Source of the DNA: Niallia taxi
GTDB lineage: Bacteria > Bacillota > Bacilli > Bacillales > Cytobacillaceae
Length of the DNA stretch: 64,000 nucleotides
NCBI RefSeq assembly: GCF_032818155.1
Contig: NZ_CP102589.1
Location: forward strand, 3,582,001 to 3,646,000
Reading direction: 5' to 3'
In this document: positions 41,958 to 50,834 of the stretch, one piece after another
Position numbering within the stretch: position 1 is the first letter of the stretch
Layout of the letters: the number at the start of each line of letters is the position of its first letter
Notes under the pieces: model-generated
What the model saw: only the letters and a program-made list of their open reading frames with translations
Told to the model about the DNA's origin: nothing
Databases searched by the model: none
Made by a program: the position numbers and the translations under genes

Positions 41958-42950
41958 TTATCTGTAATCCAAGTTCTTTTTATGTACATTCTCCAATTGT
42001 TTTGCTTCTTGAAGCAAAACCTCTGTCACATTCCTATTTCGTTGCCATTCCTCTGCAAATGTACCGAGAGGAGGACTAGTCTCTTCAACAGCAGGACATA
42101 TTTCAATTGTAAAAGCAGGCAAATGATATGTGGTAATAAACCAGTCCGTGTAGCCTGCTCCAATGGCATCTGGGTCTGGTTTGCCAAGCTCATACCCTGT
42201 TGTTGCTGCTAATTTAGAGGCAATCGCCCTGTCCCTTTCACTGTTCTCCTCATTGTTGTACTGCCAGAATATTTCTTGTCCTGATGAATGATAGGCTACA
42301 GCCAAAGTTGGCTTTATTTTGTCTGTTAAGCTGACAATTGCTTGAACCTCTTTGGCCTCAAGCGGTTTTTCTCCTTTATAGTTTTTAAAGGAAGGTTTTG
42401 GACTTTCCCCCTCCAGCTCCTCCCAGCCTGCAGGGTATTGACGGTTCAAATCAACTCCCCTTCCATTGCTCTTCCAATGAGTAAAATCTTTAGAACCTTC
42501 ATTCATTTTTTTAATAGCCATGCGTGAAAACAATGGAAATTTCCGAACCTCCCCCTGCTGAATGATAACCCCGTCTGGATTAAGCATTGGAACAAACCAG
42601 ATCGAATAATCTCCCATCCTATTGTAAAGATCCTCTTCTTTTACTTGGTTCTCGACCATTTTCATCACCATGAGTGCTGTGATCCATTCCCTGCCATGAT
42701 GGGTTCCACTTATCAAAATGGATTTTTTTCCTGTCCCTACTTTTATTCCATACAGCTTTCTGCCGTATTCAGAATAGCCAATTGTATGTACTTCGAGCTT
42801 CTTTTTGTATTTGCTTTTCATTTTCCATATATCGCGCTGATACTCTTCATATGTGTATTGCTCCTGCCTGCTTAACTCCTTCGCCAGAATATTCCCTGGA
42901 AATGGGAGAACGAATACAAGGCAAAGCATCATTACAGTTATTTTTTTCAT
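41958..42950 (-). CDS. Secreted zinc carboxypeptidase, M14 family
   Basis: This 330-residue protein has a signal peptide (about 1-23, ending near NILAKE) and M14 motifs: the zinc ligands H85 and E88 in HHGREW and H221 in AYHSSGQ, the substrate-binding Arg in VDLNRQYP (R170) and the catalytic Glu283 in FTIEICPA. M14 enzymes of this type act on peptides or on gamma-D-glutamyl-diamino acid bonds in the cell wall. ATG 42950 follows AGGAGGCACT. Probably secreted, and possibly in an operon with the DUF3889 gene. Confidence 0.9.
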   Translation of the reverse strand: MKKITVMMLCLVFVLPFPGNILAKELSRQEQYTYEEYQRDIWKMKSKYKKKLEVHTIGYSEYGRKLYGIKVGTGKKSILISGTHHGREWITALMVMKMVENQVKEEDLYNRMGDYSIWFVPMLNPDGVIIQQGEVRKFPLFSRMAIKKMNEGSKDFTHWKSNGRGVDLNRQYPAGWEELEGESPKPSFKNYKGEKPLEAKEVQAIVSLTDKIKPTLAVAYHSSGQEIFWQYNNEENSERDRAIASKLAATTGYELGKPDPDAIGAGYTDWFITTYHLPAFTIEICPAVEETSPPLGTFAEEWQRNRNVTEVLLQEAKQLENVHKKNLDYR

Positions 42951-43122
42951 AGTGCCTCCTTTTCCTTTTTATAATTTGATAATAGAAGATTTTTATTCAG
43001 CTTTTTATACAGGTAAAATAAGAAAAGCCTTTTAAATCAGGATAGCCAAGTTTTAGAATGAAATATTATCGTGATCAATCGCATACTAAAATCATCTCCT
43101 TAAAACAAAGGAGGCGGACAGC

Positions 43123-43368
43123 TTGAATAAAGTTGATTATGATCGTGCACTGTACTACACCCATCGTTCTGAGTGGGATAATCTTTTAATACTGATGGTG
43201 CGCACGAAGGATCATTTTCTTTCAAAAAAAATAGAACATTTCCTGCACGCATACAATTTTGAACATGATTATACTGTAATCGAAAATAACTTGTATTCAT
43301 TACTGCGCTACATTGACCACGCCAACGACAATGTAAGCGAAACTGACATTCACACAACCATAATGTAA
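43123..43368 (+). CDS. yhdB: YhdB-like small protein
   Basis: This 81-residue soluble protein has YDRALYYTHRSEWDNLLILMVRT and KKIEHFLHAYNFEHDY, which resemble B. subtilis YhdB (about 80 residues), a protein of unknown function. The start is TTG after AAGGAGGCGGACAGC. It is monocistronic and ended by a strong terminator. The symbol rests on memory of the family. Confidence 0.75.
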   Translation: MNKVDYDRALYYTHRSEWDNLLILMVRTKDHFLSKKIEHFLHAYNFEHDYTVIENNLYSLLRYIDHANDNVSETDIHTTIM

Positions 43369-43382
43369 TAAAGAATTCCACC

Positions 43383-43418
43383 AAAAAAAACCGCGGTCAG
43401 GGTTCCGCGGTTTTTTTT
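43383..43418. terminator. Bidirectional terminator between yhdB and yhcX
   Basis: Stem AAAAAACCGCGG / CCGCGGTTTTTT around an eight-base loop, U-rich on both strands. Confidence 0.9.
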
Positions 43419-43423
43419 ACAGG

Positions 43424-44971
43424 TTAAAACTTTTTATGTTTATAATCAATTTCGTAAAGGTCTGTTCTTCTATCCTTTAATTGTCTAACAGTACCATTTT
43501 GGCGTTTTCTGCGAAGCACCTCTAAATCCACATCACCAATCATGACCATTTCAATATTCGGGTTCGTCTCCCCGACAATTCCATCTCTTGCAAATTCAAA
43601 ATCAGATGGCGCAAAGATTGCTGACTGAGCATATTGAATGTCCATGTTTTCCGTTTGTGGAAGATTACCGACAGTACCTGCAATCACAGTATAAATCTGA
43701 TTTTCAACAGCTCGCGCCTGTGCACAGTAGCGGACACGCAAATATCCTTGACGGTCTTCCGTACAGAATGGAGTAAAGATAATTTTAGCACCCATATCTG
43801 TGGCGATCCTTGCAAGCTCTGGAAATTCGATGTCATAACAAATAAGGATTGCAATCTTTCCGCAATCTGTATCAAACACTCGAACTTGATCTCCTCGGCT
43901 TATTCCCCACCATTTTTGTTCATTCGGCGTAATATGTAGCTTATATTGCTTTTCAATGCTGCCATCTCTTCTAAATAAATAGGAGATATTGTAGATTTCC
44001 TCATCATCCTCTTGCACAAAGTGAGAGCCGCCAATAATGTTGATATTGTATCTGATAGCAAGGCTTGAGAACAGCTCCATATATTGCTCCGTATATTCTG
44101 TCACCTTACGGATTGCATTAATGGGGATTTTCTCATCTAGAAACGACATAAGCTGTGTCGTAAATATTTCTGGAAAAACAACAAAATCAGATGAAGCATC
44201 TGATGCGACGTCCGTATAATATTCAACCTGATTAGCAAAATCTTCAAAGCTGTCAATTTGCCTCATCATGTACTGAACAACACAAATTCTAACAGGATAG
44301 CTGCTTTTAAAGAAACGTTTTGACTGTGGAAGATACTCAACATTATTCCATTCCATCAATGTTGCATATTTACTTGATTGTCTATCGTCTGGAAGATAAT
44401 TCGGATTAATCCGCATTAAGGTAAACCCATTGATTAATTGAAAGGAAAGAACAGGATCATAAATGCGATGATGGATTACCTCTTCGACATATTCTCTCGC
44501 AGACATTTCACTTTCGTATTTATAATAATTAGGTATCCTGCCGCCAATAATAATGCTTTTCAAATTAAGCCTGCGTACTAGCTCTTTTCTTGCTTCATAT
44601 AGTCGGTGTCCTATTTTCATCCTTCTATATTTTGGATCAACCATCACTTCAATACCATATAGATTATATCCATCTGGATTATGGTTCGTTATATATCCTT
44701 TGTCTGTTACATCATCCCAGGAATGTCTGTCATCATACTCATCGAAATTAATGATAAGACTTGAACAAGACCCGATAATTTCTCCATTATATTCTGCGAC
44801 AAATTGTCCTTCCTGAAACAAATCTAAATGGCTTTTAAGCTGTGCCCTCGTCCATGGCTCCATCCCTGGAAAGCACTCCGCTTGAAGCTGCAGGATTTTA
44901 TCAATGTCCTTGTATTCCGTATTTCTTATCATCAAACGCTTTTCAAACTTGGATAAATCTAGTTTAGTCAT
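43424..44971 (-). CDS. yhcX: YhcX: GNAT acetyltransferase fused to a carbon-nitrogen hydrolase
   Basis: This 515-residue two-domain protein matches B. subtilis YhcX in size. Residues about 12-190 are a GNAT domain (EVMVDPKYRRMKIGHRLYEARKEL, the acetyl-CoA loop). Residues about 225-490 are a nitrilase-superfamily amidase with the Glu-Lys-Cys triad in VFPEIF, KQYKLHITPNE and AILICYDIEFPE. The substrate is unknown. It could couple acetyl transfer and amide hydrolysis on one metabolite. ATG 44971 follows GGGAGCAAGCTTAA. It is monocistronic. Confidence 0.92.
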   Translation of the reverse strand: MTKLDLSKFEKRLMIRNTEYKDIDKILQLQAECFPGMEPWTRAQLKSHLDLFQEGQFVAEYNGEIIGSCSSLIINFDEYDDRHSWDDVTDKGYITNHNPDGYNLYGIEVMVDPKYRRMKIGHRLYEARKELVRRLNLKSIIIGGRIPNYYKYESEMSAREYVEEVIHHRIYDPVLSFQLINGFTLMRINPNYLPDDRQSSKYATLMEWNNVEYLPQSKRFFKSSYPVRICVVQYMMRQIDSFEDFANQVEYYTDVASDASSDFVVFPEIFTTQLMSFLDEKIPINAIRKVTEYTEQYMELFSSLAIRYNINIIGGSHFVQEDDEEIYNISYLFRRDGSIEKQYKLHITPNEQKWWGISRGDQVRVFDTDCGKIAILICYDIEFPELARIATDMGAKIIFTPFCTEDRQGYLRVRYCAQARAVENQIYTVIAGTVGNLPQTENMDIQYAQSAIFAPSDFEFARDGIVGETNPNIEMVMIGDVDLEVLRRKRQNGTVRQLKDRRTDLYEIDYKHKKF

Positions 44972-45063
44972 TTAAGCTTGCTCCCTTTTTCCTCTTTTTC
45001 TTCTACATTTCCCTTTTTTCTCGCAAGATAATCTTTTAGAGGTGCATAACTTTATATATATGC

Positions 45064-45099
45064 AAAAAAAAGAGCCACATATCTTCTGTGGCTCTTTTT
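45064..45099. terminator. Terminator downstream of yhcU
   Basis: Stem AAAGAGCCACA / TGTGGCTCTTT (about 45069-45097), U-run on the minus strand after yhcU and T5 on the plus strand. Confidence 0.85.
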
Positions 45100-45115
45100 C
45101 CCTGTAAGGAAAAAA

Positions 45116-45502
45116 CTATAATAAATACTCGTTTGCTGCCTCTGAATAGATGCTCAAACTTTTATCTTTTTTTGAGAAATTGTCCAGACGGAAAGGGAAA
45201 AATAACTCGAACTCATCTAATATCTCGACATTTCTTTCGAATAAATGATCGTATTCATCACTTTCATCCGAATTCTCAACAATTGATATAATTGTCTGCA
45301 ATGCAGCAATCACTTGATAGGAATTCTTTAATGTACTTAGCATATATGATTGCTCTTGTGTTAAACGCAAAACATTCAAGTTCGAAAACTTGTTTATTTC
45401 GTCATCAGAAAAAAAGTCGGGAAAAATGGACGTATAAAAAGTTTGGATAAGTTCATTTATTTGCTCTTCCTGTGCAGGCGTTGAAGCATAAGCTACCTTC
45501 AT
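45116..45502 (-). CDS. yhcU: YhcU-like protein (DUF5365)
   Basis: This 128-residue acidic, mainly helical protein begins MKVAYASTPAQEEQINELI and has FPDFFSDDEI and NVLRLTQEQ. It resembles B. subtilis YhcU (about 131 residues), whose function is unknown. Its position between the yhcX and yhcT homologues supports the call. ATG 45502 follows GAGGGTGGTAAAATCCA. It diverges from yhcT. Confidence 0.8.
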   Translation of the reverse strand: MKVAYASTPAQEEQINELIQTFYTSIFPDFFSDDEINKFSNLNVLRLTQEQSYMLSTLKNSYQVIAALQTIISIVENSDESDEYDHLFERNVEILDEFELFFPFRLDNFSKKDKSLSIYSEAANEYLL

Positions 45503-45656
45503 TGGATTTTACCACCCTCTAAATAATAATTATAATTGTTAACAATAGAATAACATACACCCCCTACAGTTTTCCGTGGTAATTAAAACCATGATATGAT
45601 GGGTTATGCAATACTATTAAAATTTAACAAAAGAGAAATAACGGAGGTTTTTAATC

Positions 45657-46586
45657 ATGCATTTCGACAGAAAGGGCGAATGGATGTTACTTGAAATCCC
45701 TGAAAAATGGAATTCAATATCAATAGATGAACTGTTCCGCACCATACTTCTCGCATCAAAAAAGCAAGTACATTTATTTAAGATGCAGAAAAAAGTGATG
45801 CTGAATAATACTGTCATAACAAATTGGTCAACTCCACTAAAAACTGGAGATTTATTATCGATAAAAATGTTTGATTCTCAGCCTAATAATATCGAAGCAT
45901 CCTATATGGAGCTCAGCGTATTGTATGAGGATGACTTTTTAATGATTTTTAATAAACCTCATGGAATTGATACACATCCTAACGCACCAGAAGATGTTTC
46001 TTCCTTAACAAATGGGGCAGCTTTTCATCTGCTGATGAATGGAGAAGAACGGCAGCTTAAGCATATACATCGCCTTGATCGGAACACAACTGGCTGTATA
46101 TTATTTGCCAAGCACGAATTGATAGGAAATATGCTTGATCAGAACTTAAGAGAACGAAAAATCAAAAGAACATATTTAGCCCTTGTTCATGGAAATGTGA
46201 AAGGAAAAAAAGGTAGTATTAACAAGCCAATAGGCAGGGACAGGCATCATGCCACAAAAAGAAGAGTTTCAGAAAACGGACAGGCTGCTGTCACTCATTA
46301 CAAACGGCTGCAATACTTTCCTGAAACTGATTTGACACTTGTTTCCTGCAGTCTTGAAACTGGCCGCACACATCAAATCCGTGTTCATTTCAGCTCAATT
46401 GGCCATCCTCTTGCAGGTGATGTTCTTTACGGGGGGAGAGCTGCCGCTTACAACAGACAGGCACTGCATGCAGCAAAGCTGGAGTTTGCACACCCAATAA
46501 CAGGAGAATATATAAAGGTCTTTGCTCCATTTCTGGACAGTCCCGCAATATTCCCTGTAAATGGGCTTGAATTACTGGAAAAATAA
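45657..46586 (+). CDS. yhcT: RluA-family pseudouridine synthase YhcT
   Basis: This 309-residue enzyme isomerises uridine in rRNA or tRNA. The catalytic Asp is in HIHRLDRNTTG; other family motifs are VLYEDDFLMIFNKPHGI, LETGRTHQIRVH and GHPLAGDVLYGG. An N-terminal S4-like segment (about 20-80) precedes the catalytic domain. Length is close to B. subtilis YhcT. ATG 45657 follows AACGGAGGTTTTTAATC. It is monocistronic; the exact target uridine cannot be read from sequence. Confidence 0.92.
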   Translation: MHFDRKGEWMLLEIPEKWNSISIDELFRTILLASKKQVHLFKMQKKVMLNNTVITNWSTPLKTGDLLSIKMFDSQPNNIEASYMELSVLYEDDFLMIFNKPHGIDTHPNAPEDVSSLTNGAAFHLLMNGEERQLKHIHRLDRNTTGCILFAKHELIGNMLDQNLRERKIKRTYLALVHGNVKGKKGSINKPIGRDRHHATKRRVSENGQAAVTHYKRLQYFPETDLTLVSCSLETGRTHQIRVHFSSIGHPLAGDVLYGGRAAAYNRQALHAAKLEFAHPITGEYIKVFAPFLDSPAIFPVNGLELLEK

Positions 46587-46622
46587 AAAAGCGGGAAAGG
46601 CTGTCTGCCTTCTCCCGCTTTA
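46585..46622. terminator. Terminator between yhcT and the GlsB-like gene
   Basis: Stem AAAGCGGGA(A/G)... with complement, slightly imperfect, with a strong U-run only on the minus strand; the plus strand also has a short T-rich end. Confidence 0.75.
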
Positions 46623-46630
46623 ATTGATTA

Positions 46631-46885
46631 TTAGGCTGTTTTGCGCATTTTTCTTAAGATGAAGCTTAATACAAATACTAAGATAACAGCTCCAATGATA
46701 CTTGGGATAATCGCGAAGTCAGCAAGTGATGGACCCCAATCTCCAAGAATTAATGAACCAAGCCACGCACCTACAAAACCGGCGATAATGTTACCGATAA
46801 TTCCACCTGGTACGTCTCTGCCTACAATGATACCTGCAAGCCAACCGATAATTCCACCTATAATTAATGACCATAGAAAGCCCAT
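46631..46885 (-). CDS. GlsB/YeaQ/YmgE-family membrane protein (transglycosylase-associated)
   Basis: This 84-residue protein has three hydrophobic segments with the glycine-rich family pattern IIGGIIGWLAGIIVGRDVPGG and GNIIAGFVGAWLGSLI. Members are stress-induced small membrane proteins whose function is unclear. I use ATG 46885, eight bases after GGAG; an in-frame GTG three codons upstream overlaps that site. A sigma-B-like promoter lies upstream, which would fit general stress control. Confidence 0.88.
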   Translation of the reverse strand: MGFLWSLIIGGIIGWLAGIIVGRDVPGGIIGNIIAGFVGAWLGSLILGDWGPSLADFAIIPSIIGAVILVFVLSFILRKMRKTA

Positions 46886-47001
46886 GTAAAACACTCCTTT
46901 TTTATAATTCCATTTTTGTTAAAATAAATAATGCAATAGCAAAGGGTTAATAAGCTGCAGCTAATCTGTAATTTCTTTTGCTATTTGCTTGTACTCTATA
47001 T

Positions 47002-47026
47002 TTACCACAGGAATATATTTTTAAAC
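47002..47026 (-). promoter_or_regulatory. Sigma-B-like promoter before the GlsB-like gene
   Basis: On the minus strand GTTTAA (47026-47021), 13 bases, TGGTAA (47007-47002). The -35 is perfect for sigma-B (GTTTAA), and the -10 matches four of six bases of GGGTAT. It implies a leader of about 110 bases. Confidence 0.4.
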
Positions 47027-47041
47027 CTTGCATTTTAAAAC

Positions 47042-47076
47042 AAAAAAAAATGCAAGCCATCCTTTGATAGCTTGCA
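47042..47076 (-). terminator. Terminator after the aldo/keto reductase gene
   Basis: Stem TGCAAGC / GCTTGCA (47051-47057 with 47070-47076), followed on the minus strand by nine U residues. Confidence 0.85.
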
Positions 47077-47089
47077 CTCGTATTTATAT

Positions 47090-47914
47090 TTAAAATAGTA
47101 ATTTATCTGGATCTTGCCCAATCCGTTCATTCATATTAAGACTGTCGATTAAGTTCATTTCCTCCATACTTAGCCGAAAATCAAAAATACTCGCATTTTC
47201 TACAAGCCGCTTTTTCGAGGATGTTTTAGGAATAATAATAATATCATTTTGAATATGCCATCTTAATATGATTTGCGCAGGTGTTCTGCCGTGCTTTTTG
47301 GCAATATAATTGATTGTCGGTTCATTCAACAGCCTGCCGTTGGCCAATGGAGACCATGCTTCCACCTTAATGTCCATTCTTTTACAATACTCTCTCAAGC
47401 TTTCAGATGTAAGACGAGGATGAAGTTCAATCTGATTAACAACAGGCTTTTCATTGCTTGCTGACATTAGTGTTTTTAAATGATGCTCTTTAAAGTTGCT
47501 GACACCGATTGCCTTAACAAGTCCTTCATCATACAGACGCTCAAGAGCCTTCCATGTTTCCACAAATTTATCCTTGCCAGGCCAATGAATTAAATATAAA
47601 TCAACATAATTCAAATCAAGCCTCTGCAAGCTTGCTTCAAAGGCTTTTAAAGCTTTATCATATCCATGATCATCATTCCAGAGCTTTGTTGTAACAACAA
47701 TATCACCTCTATAGACAGCGCTTTCTTTTATTCCTTCTCCTACCTCTTTTTCATTATTATAGAAGGAAGCTGTATCAATCGAACGATATCCAAGCTCAAG
47801 GGCAGCTTTCACCGTTTCTGCTGTCGTTCTTCCTCCGTCTGCGCTGTAAGTACCAAGGCCGAGAATAGGTATTTCTGTTCCATTATGCAGTTTTAACTTA
47901 TGATGGATGTTCAT
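47090..47914 (-). CDS. Aldo/keto reductase (YtbE/YvgN-like)
   Basis: This 274-residue NADPH-dependent TIM-barrel reductase shows the catalytic tetrad: Asp and Tyr in RSIDTASFYNNEKEVG, Lys in VTTKLW and His in YLIHWPG. The cofactor segment IIPKTSSKKRLVEN is at the C-terminus. Such enzymes reduce aldehydes such as methylglyoxal. ATG 47914 follows GGAGGTGTATT. It lies 84 bases after the SDR gene on the same strand, so the two may share a transcript. Confidence 0.92.
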   Translation of the reverse strand: MNIHHKLKLHNGTEIPILGLGTYSADGGRTTAETVKAALELGYRSIDTASFYNNEKEVGEGIKESAVYRGDIVVTTKLWNDDHGYDKALKAFEASLQRLDLNYVDLYLIHWPGKDKFVETWKALERLYDEGLVKAIGVSNFKEHHLKTLMSASNEKPVVNQIELHPRLTSESLREYCKRMDIKVEAWSPLANGRLLNEPTINYIAKKHGRTPAQIILRWHIQNDIIIIPKTSSKKRLVENASIFDFRLSMEEMNLIDSLNMNERIGQDPDKLLF

Positions 47915-47998
47915 AATACACCTCCGAACGCGAAATGACGACATAAAAAATTTTGCAGCAAATCAATTGCTGCATTATCCAGTTACTACCTATATGTA

Positions 47999-48838
47999 TT
48001 ATTTTTTTAAATTATATAGAACAATTTTTTCCCACCATTTCCACGGTAAACACGCTTTAAGGAAGATAGTCATTCCCACTCCTTTACCGAGCTTATAACG
48101 CAGCTTTGGTTTTTTGGCTTCAGCTATAAAGACTATTTTTTTCGCCACCTCTAATGGATTTCCATAATTCTGTTCACTTTTTTGCAAGTATTGCTCCACA
48201 CTTTTCATTTGCTGTGCATAAGGAGAATTTTCTTGAATTGATTTTTCCGTAATTCTCTTACCATCCGTCCAAATACTTGTCTTGTATGATCCTGGCTCTA
48301 CTAATGTGACATAAATGGAGAATGGCAGCAGCTCTAATCTAAGCGACTCACTAAAGCCTTCAAGAGCAAATTTAGAGGAAACATACGGACTTAAACCGGG
48401 GAACCCTATCTGGCCGCTTACACTGCTCATCATAATAATTCTACCGCTTATCCTTTTTCTCATTAACGGAAGAAAGGCTTGTGTCACTGCAATTGCTCCG
48501 AAAAAATTAGTCTCCAGCTGTTCCCGATATTCATCGACTGGTATTTCTTCGGCAAAACCAGCACCAGCATACCCGGCGTTGTTTACAAGAATATCCAGCC
48601 TGCCCTTTGCTTCGACTTTTTCTGCTAATGCAGCAATAGACTTAACACAGGTTACGTCAAGAGTTTCCAAAGTAATTTTATCCTGCAGTTTAAGCTTTGT
48701 TGCTTCCTTTATAAGCCTTGCCCCTTTTTCCATATTACGGACTGCAGCTATTACTTTATAACCCTTTTCAGCAAATTCCAATGCAGTTAAATAACCAAAA
48801 CCACTGCTTGCACCAGTTATTAAAACAACTTTTCCCAT
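47999..48838 (-). CDS. Short-chain dehydrogenase/reductase
   Basis: This 279-residue classical SDR has the cofactor motif TGASSGFG, NNAG in ILVNNAGYAG, the catalytic Ser in MSSVSGQIGF and YVSSK (YxxxK). The C-terminal part is longer than in minimal SDRs and contains a basic, hydrophobic tail (KACLPWKWWEKIVLYNLKK) that might contact membrane. ATG 48838 follows AAAGGGGTGAAGCTA; the open frame upstream has no such site. The substrate is unknown; the neighbour is an aldo/keto reductase. Confidence 0.9.
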   Translation of the reverse strand: MGKVVLITGASSGFGYLTALEFAEKGYKVIAAVRNMEKGARLIKEATKLKLQDKITLETLDVTCVKSIAALAEKVEAKGRLDILVNNAGYAGAGFAEEIPVDEYREQLETNFFGAIAVTQAFLPLMRKRISGRIIMMSSVSGQIGFPGLSPYVSSKFALEGFSESLRLELLPFSIYVTLVEPGSYKTSIWTDGKRITEKSIQENSPYAQQMKSVEQYLQKSEQNYGNPLEVAKKIVFIAEAKKPKLRYKLGKGVGMTIFLKACLPWKWWEKIVLYNLKK

Positions 48839-49169
48839 TAGCTTCACCCCTTTTATCCATTTTTCTTTTTTTATGATTAACATCATATCATTTTCCAACA
48901 TATCACTCACTCTTTTAGCAAATAATAAAGCATATATATTAAGCAAAAACCTGCTGCATTTATGATAGAAATAGGAGAAAAAAGGGAAGGTTATTGTAAA
49001 GCCAGTTTTAAGAATGTAAATTGCAAAAGCTGGTATTTTATAGTTTTAGTAAACCAATTATTAAGATTTTGTAAATTTTTCGCCGAAATACTTTAAGAAT
49101 CGACAAATTTCCTATAAACTATGTAAGGCTTAACTAATTTGGGGTCTAAATTAATTTGGGGGTAACAAA
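48839..49169. other. 331-base intergenic region between divergent SDR and ykaA genes
   Basis: AT-rich with no open frame of note. It must hold the divergent promoters. Close to ykaA there is a near-duplicate TAATTTGGGG-N7-TAATTTGGGGG, the second copy being the ribosome site. A TATAAA at about 49112 is a possible -10 for ykaA. I see no Pho box or riboswitch. Confidence 0.4.
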
Positions 49170-49787
49170 ATGGTTTTCAAAAAACAAGATAAATTCGCTG
49201 TACTTTTAAATAACATTGCAACGAACTTAAAGGAAGGCGCTGACTACTTCGCTGATTTCAAAATCAGTAATGTAACTGATTTAAAGACGTTTTCCGAAAC
49301 CATGAAAGAAATTGAAACAAAAGGTGATACATACATCCATGATGTAATTACTGAATTAAATAAAGCTTTCATCACTCCGATTGAAAGAGAAGATATTCTT
49401 GCATTATCCATGAGCATGGATGATGTTTTGGACGGTCTTGAGCACAGCGCAGCATTATTCGAAATGTACAATATTACAACTGCTGACGAATTCATGAACC
49501 GTTTTGCAGAAGCAATTAAAAGCTGTGGAGTCGAAATCCAAAAATCAGTTGAACTTCTGTCTACGAAGAAGCTACCGAAAATCAGAGAATACGCAATCCG
49601 TATTAAAGATACAGAATCTAAATGTGACGGCATCCTTCGCCAATCAATCAAGCATTTGTTCTCAGTGGAAAAAGATCCAATTCGCATTATTCAATATAAA
49701 GAAATTTACGAAAACCTGGAAGACGTTGCTGATTACTGTCAAAACGTTGCCAACACACTTGAAAGCATCATAATGAAGAATGCGTAA
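49170..49787 (+). CDS. ykaA: PhoU-like DUF47 protein YkaA, partner of Pit
   Basis: This 205-residue helical DUF47/PhoU-like protein contains the metal-binding-type repeats AEAIKSCGVEIQKS and IRIKDTESKCDGILR, plus IYENLEDVADYCQNVANTLESI. Proteins of this group are encoded next to Pit phosphate transporters and are thought to regulate them. ATG 49170 follows GGGGGTAACAAA. Pit follows after 16 bases with its own ribosome site, as in B. subtilis ykaA-pit. Confidence 0.92.
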   Translation: MVFKKQDKFAVLLNNIATNLKEGADYFADFKISNVTDLKTFSETMKEIETKGDTYIHDVITELNKAFITPIEREDILALSMSMDDVLDGLEHSAALFEMYNITTADEFMNRFAEAIKSCGVEIQKSVELLSTKKLPKIREYAIRIKDTESKCDGILRQSIKHLFSVEKDPIRIIQYKEIYENLEDVADYCQNVANTLESIIMKNA

Positions 49788-49803
49788 GGAGTCCTAAACA
49801 AAA

Positions 49804-50802
49804 ATGGATATGATTTTATTTGTAACAATTCTAATCGTCTTTTTTGCTTTGGCATTCGACTTCATTAACGGCTTCCATGATACAGCAAACGCAATTGCTA
49901 CATCTGTATCAACTAAAGCCTTAAAGCCAAGGCATGCCATAATTTTGGCTGCAATCATGAACTTTGTTGGTGCGATGACCTTCACAGGTGTGGCAAAAAC
50001 CATTACAAAGGATATCGTTGACCCATTCACATTGGCTAACGGTTCGACAGTTATTTTGGCAGCATTAATCGCTGCTATTTTCTGGAATCTTTTGACATGG
50101 TATCTCGGGATACCAAGCAGTTCTTCTCATGCCATCATCGGATCAATCGCTGGTGCTGCTATTGCCTCTTCTGGCTTTGAAGCCCTTAACTATGCTGGTT
50201 TCATGAAAATAATCCAAGCTTTGATTATTTCACCAATCATCGCTTTCGTTATTGGTTATATTGTTTATACACTGTTCAAGATTTTCTTTAAAGATTTAAA
50301 CTTAACAAAAACAAACCGCAGATTCCGTTATTTCCAAATTTTCACTGCGGCATTGCAATCATATACACATGGTACAAACGATGCTCAAAAAGCAATGGGT
50401 ATTATTACAATGGCCCTTATTGCAAACGGCTATTTAACAACAAGTGATATTCCACATTGGGTTCAATTTGCCTGTGCGGCAGCAATGGGACTTGGAACAT
50501 CTGTCGGTGGCTGGAGAATCATTAAAACAGTTGGCGGAAACATCATGAAAATCCGTCCTGTAAACGGAGTTGCTGCAGACATAACTGGTGCGATGATTAT
50601 CTTCGGTGCAACATACATTCACCTGCCTGTCAGCACAACACATGTTATCTCCTCCTCTATTCTTGGAGTTGGTGCATCACACCGTCTAAAAGGGGTTAAA
50701 TGGGGTACAGCACAAAGAATGCTGATTACTTGGGTAATTACACTTCCTATCTCAGCAACTGTTGCGGCATTAGTATATTATATACTGAATCTGTTCCTAT
50801 AA
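49804..50802 (+). CDS. pit: Low-affinity inorganic phosphate transporter Pit
   Basis: This 332-residue membrane protein has about ten TM helices and the duplicated PiT signatures: FINGFHDTANAIATSVSTKAL near the N-terminus and YTHGTNDAQKAMGIITMAL in the second half, plus SSSHAIIGSIAGA and PVSTTHVISSSILG. It imports metal-phosphate complexes by proton symport. It is the second gene of ykaA-pit, with ATG 49804 after AAGGAGTCCTAAACAAAA, and is followed by a strong terminator. Confidence 0.95.
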   Translation: MDMILFVTILIVFFALAFDFINGFHDTANAIATSVSTKALKPRHAIILAAIMNFVGAMTFTGVAKTITKDIVDPFTLANGSTVILAALIAAIFWNLLTWYLGIPSSSSHAIIGSIAGAAIASSGFEALNYAGFMKIIQALIISPIIAFVIGYIVYTLFKIFFKDLNLTKTNRRFRYFQIFTAALQSYTHGTNDAQKAMGIITMALIANGYLTTSDIPHWVQFACAAAMGLGTSVGGWRIIKTVGGNIMKIRPVNGVAADITGAMIIFGATYIHLPVSTTHVISSSILGVGASHRLKGVKWGTAQRMLITWVITLPISATVAALVYYILNLFL

Positions 50803-50834
50803 AAAAAGAGGTCCTATTGGACCTCTTTTTTTTC
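50801..50834. terminator. Bidirectional terminator between pit and the LacI-type gene
   Basis: Stem AAAAAAAGAGGTCC / GGACCTCTTTTTTT around a four-base loop. Confidence 0.92.

Noticed and set aside
48315..48761. Plus-strand open frame of 148 codons opposite the SDR gene
   Set aside because: It is antisense to a well-supported SDR and has no initiation signals.
49244..49687. Minus-strand open frame of 147 codons opposite ykaA
   Set aside because: It is the shadow of a clear ykaA-pit operon and lacks a ribosome site.
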